A DNA stretch of 6,825 nucleotides from Brevundimonas sp. GTDB taxonomy: Bacteria; Pseudomonadota; Alphaproteobacteria; Caulobacterales; Caulobacteraceae. Where the stretch lies: NCBI GenBank assembly GCA_015234495.1, contig JADGMZ010000055.1:1-6825 (forward strand). Direction: 5' to 3'. Within the stretch, counting starts at the first letter, position 1. Every line of letters begins with the position of its first letter. The position numbers and the translations under genes are program-made. Positions 1 to 5,140 of the stretch are shown one piece after another. The notes under the pieces are model-generated. The model was given only the letters and a program-made list of their open reading frames with translations. It was not told the DNA's origin and did not search any database.

Positions 1-1203
1 CACCTGCTGACCCTGACGGCGACGCCGATCCCGCGGACGCTGCAGATGGCGCTGTCGGGCATCCGGGAGATGTCGATTATCGCCACCCCGCCGGTCGACC
101 GGCTGGCGGTGCGGACCTATGTCACGCCGTGGGATCCGGTGCTGGTGCGCGAGGCCCTGCTGCGCGAGAAATACCGCGGCGGGCAGGCCTATTACGTCGT
201 GCCGCGGCTGGCCGACCTGCCGGACATCGAGAAATTCCTTCGCGAGCAGGTCCCGGAGATCAAGTTCGTGGTCGGCCACGGCCAGATGTCGGCGACCCAG
301 CTGGAAGACGTGATGAGCGCCTTCTACGACGGCAGCTACGACCTGCTGCTGTCCACCACCATTGTTGAGTCGGGACTTGATGTACCGACCGCCAACACCC
401 TGATCGTGCACAAGGCGGACATGTTCGGCCTGGCCCAGCTGCACCAGATCCGCGGCCGGATCGGGCGGGCCAAGGCGCGGGCCTTCGCCTATCTGACCAC
501 CCCGCCCGAGAAGCCGATGAGCCTGTCGGCCGAGCGGCGGCTGCAGGTGCTGCAGTCGCTGGACAACCTCGGGGCCGGTTTCCAGCTGGCCAGCCACGAC
601 CTGGACCAGCGCGGCGGCGGCAATCTGCTGGGCGACGAGCAGTCGGGCCATATCCGCGAGGTCGGCGTCGAGTTGTACCAGCAGATGCTGGAGGACGCGG
701 TGGCCGAGCTGCGCCAGGCGGGTGAGGGCGGCGGGATCGTCGATCGCGGCTGGTCGCCGGCCATCAACGTCGGCGCGGCGGTGCTGATTCCGGAAGAGTA
801 TGTGCCGGACCTGAACGTGCGGCTGAGCCTTTATCGCCGCCTGTCGGACGCCGAGAACTCGGAGACGCGGGAAGCGCTGGCCGCCGAACTGATCGACCGG
901 TTCGGGCCGCTGCCGGACGAGGCCAAACAGCTGCTGCGCATCGTCGGCGTCAAGGCCAACTGCAAGACCGCCTGCATCGAACGGATCGACATCGGGCCCA
1001 AGGGCGCCGTGCTGACCCTGCGCAACAACGAATTCCCCAATCCGATGGGGCTGGTCGGGCTGATCCAGAAGAACCACGCCTTCTGGAAGATCCGGCCGGA
1101 CCAGAAGATCGTGGTCAAGGGCGACTGGGACACGCCGGAGGACCGGCTGAAGGTCGCCGAGCGCATCACCGCAGATCTGGCCCGGGTGGCCGGGGCGGCC
1201 TAG
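1..1203 (+). CDS. mfd: Transcription-repair coupling factor Mfd, C-terminal part (5' end outside window)
   Basis: The reading frame is open from base 1 and ends at TAG 1201-1203, giving the last 400 residues; alphaproteobacterial Mfd is usually about 1150 residues, so roughly the final third is present. Mfd is a cytoplasmic SF2 ATPase that translocates on DNA, pushes stalled RNA polymerase off lesions and recruits UvrA. Seen in the fragment: helicase motif III TATPIPRTL (about residues 6-14), the TRG-type stretch GHGQMSATQLEDVM (about 92-105), motif V TTIVESGLDVPTANTLIV (about 119-136), motif VI QLHQIRGRIGRA (about 146-157), the DLDQRGGGNLLG segment (about 200-211), and the C-terminal TRCF domain with IPEEYVPDLNVRLSLYRRL (about 263-281), which in E. 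coli Mfd masks the UvrA-binding surface. The UvrB-like, RNA-polymerase-binding and Walker A/B parts lie upstream of the window. The RecG helicase is related, but the TRCF tail identifies Mfd. No truncation other than the window edge is seen. Confidence 0.97.
   Translation, partial: HLLTLTATPIPRTLQMALSGIREMSIIATPPVDRLAVRTYVTPWDPVLVREALLREKYRGGQAYYVVPRLADLPDIEKFLREQVPEIKFVVGHGQMSATQLEDVMSAFYDGSYDLLLSTTIVESGLDVPTANTLIVHKADMFGLAQLHQIRGRIGRAKARAFAYLTTPPEKPMSLSAERRLQVLQSLDNLGAGFQLASHDLDQRGGGNLLGDEQSGHIREVGVELYQQMLEDAVAELRQAGEGGGIVDRGWSPAINVGAAVLIPEEYVPDLNVRLSLYRRLSDAENSETREALAAELIDRFGPLPDEAKQLLRIVGVKANCKTACIERIDIGPKGAVLTLRNNEFPNPMGLVGLIQKNHAFWKIRPDQKIVVKGDWDTPEDRLKVAERITADLARVAGAA
1200..1203. other. 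Palindromic CTAG shared as both stop codons of convergent genes
   Basis: The plus-strand mfd frame stops with TAG at 1201-1203 and the minus-strand SRPBCC-like frame stops with TAG read from 1202 to 1200. Because CTAG is its own reverse complement, one tetranucleotide supplies both stops. No room remains for an intergenic terminator, so any transcription stop for either gene must lie inside the other gene or be Rho-dependent (inference). Confidence 0.9.
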
Positions 1204-1937
1204 CAGCCGGGAGCGGCGGTCTCGAAGCGTTCGTCCCACCACGTCTGCCAGCGCGCCTCCAGGGCGGCGAGCGACGCGTCGTCGAGACCGTAGGTCGTCA
1301 GGGTCAGCATGACGAAGCCGGTCGGCTTCTTTTCCGACGGCGGCTGGTCGACCACGATCAGCAGGCCGTCGCCCCAGGCGTCGACGGAGACCCCGGTCTG
1401 GTGGCGGGCGGTGAACCAGACGTGGCCGGCGGACTTCGGCTCGGGACCGAGCGGGCCTGACCAAGGTTCTCCGGCGGCGGGCGCGGCGTCGAGCCCCAGC
1501 AGGCTGCGCCCCAGCCGGTCCTCGCGCGGCGCCCCCGAGAAGAACAGGGTGCGGCGCGGCGCGAGCTGATGTCGGGCGAAGGCGAAGGCCAGCTGCCAGG
1601 TGAAGGAGATCCAGCCCTCGATCATGCCGTCGAAGACGTCGGACCAGTCGCCAGCGGGGACGCAGCGCACCACCCGGACGACGCTGTGTTCGCCACGGGG
1701 CTCGACCTCGTAGCGGTCGTTGACGCCCTCGAAAACGACCGTCCGCGTCGCCTCGTCCGCCCTGGCGTGGGTGACGAAGATGAAGTCGATCTCGTCCTTC
1801 AGGGTGTCGGCCTCCCAGCCGAACCAGTCCCTGATCTTCATGGGATCGCGCAGGGCCGCCCAGACAGCGTCGGCGGGCGCGGGGACAGTGACCTCGACGA
1901 GAACGTGGTCTTCCCTGGGGCTGGCGGCCTCGGTCAT
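1200..1937 (-). CDS. SRPBCC / AHSA1-like (START-fold) domain protein, 245 aa
   Basis: The start is ATG at 1937-1935. It is preceded by AGGGAG (1950-1945) with a 7-nt spacer and overlaps the popA stop as ATGA, so this start is well supported. The N-terminus VLVEVTVPAPADAVWAALRD (about residues 12-31) followed by IRDWFGWE (35-42) is the classic first strand, helix and W-x-x-W-type entry of SRPBCC/AHSA1 proteins, which have a deep hydrophobic ligand pocket. The middle (about 50-125) continues that fold, with a Trp-rich helix GWISFTWQLAFAF (108-120). A Pro/Gly-rich linker follows (about 150-170), then a second block ending in a Trp-rich helix, LEARWQTWWDERF (226-238). At 245 residues it is longer than a single SRPBCC domain (about 140-160), so the second half is either an extension or a diverged repeat. 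The ligand and role are unknown. Related proteins are often auto-annotated as 'activator of Hsp90 ATPase', which should not be read as evidence of Hsp90 binding. It is probably cotranscribed and translationally coupled with popA. Confidence 0.85.
   Translation of the reverse strand: MTEAASPREDHVLVEVTVPAPADAVWAALRDPMKIRDWFGWEADTLKDEIDFIFVTHARADEATRTVVFEGVNDRYEVEPRGEHSVVRVVRCVPAGDWSDVFDGMIEGWISFTWQLAFAFARHQLAPRRTLFFSGAPREDRLGRSLLGLDAAPAAGEPWSGPLGPEPKSAGHVWFTARHQTGVSVDAWGDGLLIVVDQPPSEKKPTGFVMLTLTTYGLDDASLAALEARWQTWWDERFETAAPGC
1934..1937 (-). other. ATGA stop/start overlap coupling popA to the SRPBCC gene
   Basis: On the minus strand the bases 1937-1934 read ATGA: ATG (1937-1935) starts the SRPBCC gene and TGA (1936-1934) ends popA. 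This arrangement usually indicates a single mRNA with translational coupling. The downstream gene also has its own Shine-Dalgarno sequence inside popA. Confidence 0.85.
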
Positions 1938-3265
1938 GGCTGAACTCCCTGAGCGCCGGAGACGCGGATGTCGGCCGAGGCGCGTTCCAGCACGGCGGCG
2001 GGGGACTCGCCCGGGCCAACCTCGGCGACCCCGACCTCGAACTCGACCACGAAGGGCGAACGGTCGGCGCCGGCGTCGAAGGCGGTGCAGCCGATCACCG
2101 CCGCGATGCGGTCGGCGGCGATCCGGGCGGCCGGGCCGCGCGTGGCCGGCAGGGCCAGGGCGAAGACGTCGGGCGACAGGCGCGCGGCGGTGTCCTCGGT
2201 GCGAATCAGACGGGACACCATGGCCCCGATCTGGGGCAGGGCGCGATCCAGCCAGCCGTCGCGGCGGGCCTCGGCCACCGCCGCGGTCTCGGAGACGCGC
2301 AGCACCACCACGGACAGAGGCCGGCGACGCTGGCGCGCGCCCTCTGCGACCCGCGCCAGATGGCCGGCGAACAGCTCCGGCGTGAACAGGCCGGTGGCGG
2401 GGTCGGTCAGGCCGGAGCCGCGCGCGCTCTCGAGCGCCCGGCGGATGGCGAGGTGACGGCGGTGATGGCGGGCCAGGGCGACGATGCGCTCGGCCGTCTC
2501 CTCCTCGGGGGTGTCGGCGGCGGCGACGTCGGCGAAGCCGCGATTGTACAGCTCCGACAGATTGATCTCGCCGGAACCGCGCAGATAGAGCACCGCCGGG
2601 ATGTGGTAGAGGCGGGTGTTGCGCTTCATCCCGGAAGCGATCGACAGGGCGGGGGCGTGATCCTCGGCGCCCCAAAGGACGGCGGCGTCGAACGGCCGCT
2701 CATGCAGGTAGTCGAAGGCCGTGTAGGGCGTCGGCGCAGCCACCACGTCGCAGCCGCGTGCGGCCAGGGCGTTGGACAGGGCGAGGAAATGCCGGTCCGG
2801 CTTGCCGGCGGCGAGGATCCGCAGCGGGCTGACGTCGGCCTCGGCCAGCGGCAAGGGCTCGCCGCGCGCCGCGAAGGTCGCCTCGCGCAGCACGACCTCC
2901 TCCTCCGCGATGGCGGCCCGCACCAGGTTCTCGAGGCGGAGCGCCGCCTGGGCGGCGTGCGGCGGGCCCGACATGGCGATGTCGGCCGTGCCGTCCGGCC
3001 AGTCCGCGGCGTCCGGGCCGATGGCCATCACCGGCAGCCGGCGCGGCGAGACGGTCTGTCGCAGGGCGGTGACCCCTCCGGCGGCGTCCGGCGTGCGGGT
3101 GTCGAGGATCACCGTCTCCAGCGGCCAGTCCATCAACACCTGCACCGCGCCGGCCAGCGACCGGGCGGTGACCGTGCGCCAGCCCAGCGCGTCCAGTCCC
3201 TGGCACAGGGAGCCGGTCAGGTCGTCATCAGGGGCGACGACCAGGATGCGCGGTTCGGAAGTCAC
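1934..3265 (-). CDS. popA: PopA-like c-di-GMP effector: REC-REC-degenerate GGDEF protein, 443 aa
   Basis: In Caulobacter, PopA is a PleD paralogue that binds c-di-GMP, goes to the old cell pole and recruits RcdA and CtrA so that ClpXP degrades CtrA at the G1-S transition. Domains seen: receiver 1 at about residues 5-120, with acidic cluster DDD 13-15 and phosphoacceptor D55 (VILDTRTPD) but GPP where the conserved Lys-Pro normally stands; receiver 2 at about 148-270, where VLWGAED replaces the phosphoacceptor motif; GGDEF-like domain from LTDPATGLF (286-294) to about 435. The active-site signature is degenerate (SPDVF, 364-368, in place of GGEEF), but the inhibitory c-di-GMP site RxxD is intact as RTED (355-358), exactly five residues upstream as in PleD. 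Diguanylate cyclase activity is therefore unlikely, while c-di-GMP binding is likely. D55 and the I-site position agree with what I recall for Caulobacter PopA. The start is GTG (3265-3263), supported by GGAGG 8 nt upstream. The gene heads an operon with the SRPBCC gene. Alternative: another PleD-like effector with a lost catalytic site. Confidence 0.85.
   Translation of the reverse strand: MTSEPRILVVAPDDDLTGSLCQGLDALGWRTVTARSLAGAVQVLMDWPLETVILDTRTPDAAGGVTALRQTVSPRRLPVMAIGPDAADWPDGTADIAMSGPPHAAQAALRLENLVRAAIAEEEVVLREATFAARGEPLPLAEADVSPLRILAAGKPDRHFLALSNALAARGCDVVAAPTPYTAFDYLHERPFDAAVLWGAEDHAPALSIASGMKRNTRLYHIPAVLYLRGSGEINLSELYNRGFADVAAADTPEEETAERIVALARHHRRHLAIRRALESARGSGLTDPATGLFTPELFAGHLARVAEGARQRRRPLSVVVLRVSETAAVAEARRDGWLDRALPQIGAMVSRLIRTEDTAARLSPDVFALALPATRGPAARIAADRIAAVIGCTAFDAGADRSPFVVEFEVGVAEVGPGESPAAVLERASADIRVSGAQGVQP
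1945..1950 (-). promoter_or_regulatory. Ribosome binding site for the SRPBCC gene
   Basis: The minus strand reads AGGGAG from 1950 to 1945, 7 nt before the ATG at 1937. It lies within the last codons of popA and fixes the start of the SRPBCC gene. Confidence 0.7.
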
Positions 3266-3273
3266 GGCGAAAG

Positions 3274-3278
3274 CCTCC
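3274..3278 (-). promoter_or_regulatory. Strong Shine-Dalgarno site for popA (selects a GTG start)
   Basis: The minus strand reads GGAGG from 3278 to 3274, 8 nt before GTG 3265-3263. This strong match makes the GTG start convincing. An upstream ATG on the same strand at 3308-3306 is in a different frame and is not an alternative start. Confidence 0.8.
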
Positions 3279-3318
3279 AGCAGCCCCCCGACCGGGCCGC
3301 GATTTCATGGCGGCGGAC

Positions 3319-3346
3319 CATACAGACGGCGCCCGTGGCGAGGCAA
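3319..3346 (-). promoter_or_regulatory. Candidate sigma70-like promoter for popA
   Basis: On the minus strand TTGCCT (3346-3341) and TGTATG (3324-3319) are separated by 16 nt, about 54 nt upstream of the popA GTG. Both elements are only partial matches to the consensus, and in GC-rich DNA such pairs arise by chance. This is the best candidate I found in the divergent spacer, nothing more. Confidence 0.25.
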
Positions 3347-3410
3347 CCGGCCCCGTTCTCCTTTCCCCAGCCGCGAATTGCGTTAAAGGGAGCTCCTCCG
3401 GGGGCGGAAC

Positions 3411-3424
3411 AGGATACGGGATTG
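3411..3424 (+). promoter_or_regulatory. Possible ribosome site plus alternative TTG start for the yihY-like gene
   Basis: AGGA at 3411-3414 stands 7 nt before an in-frame TTG (3422-3424). The ATG at 3440 has no comparable purine-rich site at the right distance. Either TTG is the true start, or ATG is used with a weak or leaderless initiation region. I kept ATG because its N-terminus leads directly into the conserved part of the family. Confidence 0.35.
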
Positions 3425-3439
3425 CAGTCCAGTACAGAC

Positions 3440-4378
3440 ATGAAAGAGGCCGCGCGCTGGGCCACGCCGGCGCTGTGGGGCCGCCTATCGGTCAAGGCGT
3501 TTGCGCGCAGCTGGGGCCGCGACGTCATGCTCTACACCGGCGGGGTGTCGTTCTTCGCCCTGCTGGCCGTCTTCCCGGCCATCGCCATACTGATCGGCTT
3601 CTACAAGGCGGTGCTGTCGATCAGCCAGGTCGCCGAGCAGGCGGCGGCCCTCGCCGACGTCATGCCCTATGCAGCGCGCTCCATATTCCTGACCGAGATC
3701 GACCGGCTGGCCAATGCTTCGGCCCGGACCGTGTCGGCCCAGAGCGCCTTCGCGCTGATAATCGGCGGCTATGCGGCGCATCGCGGATTCAAGGCGTTGC
3801 TGGCTGGACTTAACCTCATCCATGATGAGACCGAGCCGCACGGCTTCCTCAAATTCAACCTGCTGGCCTTCTTCGTGGCCCTGTTCGCCTTCGCCCTGTT
3901 CACGGTCGTGTCGGGCGCCGTGGTGACCTCGCGCCTGCTCAGGCACACCGGCCCCGGCGAGCCTGTCGCCGCCGGCCCCGGGCTGGCGCTGGTCGACCTG
4001 TGGCCGGCGCTTGGCCTGGCGGTCGGCCTGACGATGCTCTACCGCTACGCCATGTCTCACCGGACCCCGGTGGCCTGGTTCCCGGCCATCGTCGGCGGGG
4101 TGGTGGCCACGGTGATGTCGACCATCTCGTCCTGGCTGTGCGCCATCTACGTCGAGCAGATCGCCCCGCTGGGCGCGACCTACGGCTCGGTCGGCGCCAT
4201 CGTGGTGCTGCTGATCTGGCTGTCGTGGAACGTCAACGCCATCTTCTACGGCGGCGCCTTCGCCACCGAGATGGAGATCGTCCAGCGTTCCAGCGGCGCG
4301 CCGGAGCTCGAGACCGACGAAGACCTCCCGGAATCCGTGGTCAGGCTGTCGGAACGGCGGGTGTCTCGACCTCGATAG
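3440..4378 (+). CDS. YihY/BrkB-family inner-membrane protein (UPF0761-type), 312 aa
   Basis: This is a polytopic membrane protein of the YihY/virulence factor BrkB family. It was formerly mislabelled ribonuclease BN and its molecular function is not settled; transport has been proposed. Visible hydrophobic segments lie at about residues 36-56, 102-123, 140-163, 184-202, 212-236 and 249-275, giving the six expected for the family. Family hallmarks are the GRDVMLYTGGVSFFALLAVFPA entry (26-47), GGYAAHRGFKALLAGLNLIHDE (109-130), and the C-terminal YGSVGAIVVLLIWLSWNVN (248-266) with GAFATEME (272-279). The last 35 or so residues are a charged, probably cytoplasmic tail. The length is typical. The start ATG 3440 lacks a good Shine-Dalgarno site; an in-frame TTG at 3422 has AGGA (3411-3414) 7 nt upstream and would add six residues. 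The gene stands alone, divergent from popA. Its final 38 bp overlap tusA on the other strand. Exact ligand or substrate unknown. Confidence 0.9.
   Translation: MKEAARWATPALWGRLSVKAFARSWGRDVMLYTGGVSFFALLAVFPAIAILIGFYKAVLSISQVAEQAAALADVMPYAARSIFLTEIDRLANASARTVSAQSAFALIIGGYAAHRGFKALLAGLNLIHDETEPHGFLKFNLLAFFVALFAFALFTVVSGAVVTSRLLRHTGPGEPVAAGPGLALVDLWPALGLAVGLTMLYRYAMSHRTPVAWFPAIVGGVVATVMSTISSWLCAIYVEQIAPLGATYGSVGAIVVLLIWLSWNVNAIFYGGAFATEMEIVQRSSGAPELETDEDLPESVVRLSERRVSRPR
4341..4378. other. 38-bp tail-to-tail overlap of the yihY-like gene and tusA
   Basis: The plus-strand gene ends at TAG 4376-4378 and the minus-strand tusA ends at TGA 4343-4341, so residues 301-312 of the membrane protein are encoded opposite residues 65-76 of TusA. 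Both are variable C-terminal tails, consistent with stop codons drifting into the neighbouring gene. No hairpin terminator was seen between or within the ends. Confidence 0.85.
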
Positions 4379-4571
4379 TCAGGACGCCGTCCACCTCCAC
4401 GATCGAGAGCACGCACCCCCCGAGCCCCGTCATCAGATGCGGCACGTCGATGCGCGCCATCGGGTCGGTGGCCAGAAGGGTCAGTCGGGTCCCGGGCGCG
4501 GCTTCCCGCGCGGCCTTGTGCAGTCGCAGGCTGGGGGTCGGGCAGCGATGGCCGCGTGCGTCGATGATCAT
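4341..4571 (-). CDS. tusA: TusA-family sulfurtransferase / sulfur carrier, 76 aa
   Basis: This is a small cytoplasmic persulfide carrier of the TusA (SirA/YedF) family. E. coli TusA takes sulfur from IscS and feeds tRNA 2-thiouridine and molybdenum-cofactor pathways; other family members serve sulfur oxidation or selenium metabolism. The whole protein fits the compact two-layer alpha/beta fold. After the first strand (MIIDARG) comes the signature CPTP (residues 10-13), with Cys10 as the sulfur-carrying residue, then the amphipathic helix SLRLHKAAREA (14-24). ATDPMARIDVPHLM (34-47) matches the usual ATDP...DIP.FC segment, with Met at the position where many homologues have Cys. The length is typical (75-85). 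The start ATG 4571-4569 overlaps the cinA stop as ATGA. No strong Shine-Dalgarno site is seen, so coupling to cinA translation is likely. Which family branch it belongs to, and hence its partner, cannot be told from this window; the symbol denotes family membership. Confidence 0.88.
   Translation of the reverse strand: MIIDARGHRCPTPSLRLHKAAREAAPGTRLTLLATDPMARIDVPHLMTGLGGCVLSIVEVDGVLTIEVETPAVPTA
4568..4571 (-). other. ATGA stop/start overlap coupling cinA to tusA
   Basis: The minus strand reads ATGA from 4571 to 4568. ATG (4571-4569) starts tusA and TGA (4570-4568) ends cinA. Together with the weak ribosome site of tusA, this suggests translation of tusA depends on cinA. Confidence 0.85.
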
Positions 4572-5059
4572 GCGCCGATCCGGTCCAGCAACAGGCCCAG
4601 CGCTGTCCGCACGCTTTCCAGCCTGACCGCCTCACGACCGATGTCGCCGAAGCGGCGCTCGAGATGGACCACACCCGCCGGTCCGGCGGCGGCGAAATGC
4701 ACCAGGCCGACCGGCTTGTCGGCCGAGCCGCCGCCGGGGCCGGCGATGCCCGTGACCGCAACCGACGCCTGGGCGGCCGAGCGGGCCAGGGCGCCCTCGG
4801 CCATGGCCCGCGCCACCGGCCCGGAGACGGCGCCGAGGCTGTCGATCAGACCGGCCGGCACGCCAAGGAGTTCGGTCTTGGCGGCGTTGCTGTAGGTGAC
4901 GAAGCCGCGCTCGACCACGGCCGATGAGCCGGGAACGGCGGTGAGGGCCGCGGCCACCAGGCCGCCGGTGCAGCTCTCGGCCATGGCGACCATCCGGCCG
5001 CGCGCGGCGGCGGCCTCGATGACCTCGCGAGCGAGGCGTTCGACATCGTCGGGAAACAT
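4568..5059 (-). CDS. CinA-C domain protein, PncC-type nicotinamide-nucleotide amidohydrolase, 163 aa
   Basis: Proteins of this family (E. coli PncC/YgaD; C-terminal domain of CinA) deamidate nicotinamide mononucleotide to nicotinate mononucleotide, recycling NMN formed by DNA ligase into NAD. It acts in the cytoplasm. The single domain fills the protein. Seen motifs: AESCTGGL (27-34), with Ser29 in the conserved putative catalytic position; AVPGSSAVVERGFVTYSNAAK (41-61), containing the conserved Tyr56 and Lys61; GAVSGPVARAMAEGA (76-90); SVAVTGIAGPGGGSADKPVGLVH (99-121), the nucleotide-binding glycine loop. The N-terminal molybdopterin-binding-like (COG1058) domain of full-length CinA is absent; the length matches stand-alone PncC-type proteins (about 160). 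The start ATG 5059-5057 is preceded by GGAAGG (5074-5069) at 9 nt, and upstream sequence in frame does not resemble the family. It is the first gene of a cinA-tusA pair, divergent from the spermidine-synthase-like gene. Enzyme activity is inferred from the family, not shown here. Confidence 0.92.
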   Translation of the reverse strand: MFPDDVERLAREVIEAAAARGRMVAMAESCTGGLVAAALTAVPGSSAVVERGFVTYSNAAKTELLGVPAGLIDSLGAVSGPVARAMAEGALARSAAQASVAVTGIAGPGGGSADKPVGLVHFAAAGPAGVVHLERRFGDIGREAVRLESVRTALGLLLDRIGA

Positions 5060-5140
5060 CAAGCGGGGCCTTCCGAAGGGGCGGCGAGTCGGTTCAGGGT
5101 GCGGGACGCGCCCGCTGCGGCGCCAGCATACGGGGCGGGC
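5060..5140. promoter_or_regulatory. Divergent spacer between cinA and the spermidine-synthase-like gene (81 bp)
   Basis: Only 81 bp separate the two divergent starts, so both promoters must overlap here or lie inside the genes. Contents: the cinA ribosome site GGAAGG (5074-5069, minus), which is part of a near-palindrome CCTTCCGAAGG (5069-5079); a GANTC site, GAGTC at 5086-5090; and a short inverted repeat GCGGG-N5-CCCGC at 5101-5115. No clear -35/-10 pair is visible. The function of these elements is unproven. Confidence 0.45.

Larger units (their letters stand above)
3266..3439. other. Divergent spacer between popA and the yihY-like gene (174 bp)
   Basis: The spacer must carry promoters for both directions. 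Besides the popA ribosome site and the weak promoter candidate listed separately, it contains a relatively A/T-rich patch around 3376-3388 (GAATTGCGTTAAAG), unusual for this window and a plausible core promoter or regulator site, and an 8-bp palindrome GGAGCTCC at 3389-3396. A single TTAA (3383-3386) is present, but there is no TTAA-N7-TTAA pair, so a CtrA site is not supported. No small gene or RNA was recognised here. Confidence 0.5.

Noticed and set aside
1938..2675. Minus-strand frame extending the SRPBCC gene upstream to give a 491-residue protein.
   Set aside because: The extension lies in a different frame inside popA, is Arg/Pro/Gly-rich without any domain, and the true ATG has a Shine-Dalgarno site and the ATGA overlap.
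1934..3265. Annotation of the REC-REC-GGDEF protein as an active PleD-like diguanylate cyclase.
   Set aside because: The catalytic GG(D/E)EF signature is replaced by SPDVF, so catalysis is not expected.
3383..3386. A possible CtrA-binding site in the popA spacer.
   Set aside because: Only one TTAA half-site is present; no second TTAA lies at the required 7-nt distance.
2360..3439. Plus-strand frame extending the yihY-like gene upstream by about 360 codons.
   Set aside because: It runs antisense through popA and encodes a Gly/Arg-rich non-protein-like sequence; the family's conserved N-terminus starts near 3440.
3440..4378. The old label 'ribonuclease BN' for the YihY/BrkB-family gene.
   Set aside because: RNase BN activity in E. 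coli belongs to ElaC/RNase Z; the label on YihY-type proteins was a misassignment, and the sequence is a polytopic membrane protein.
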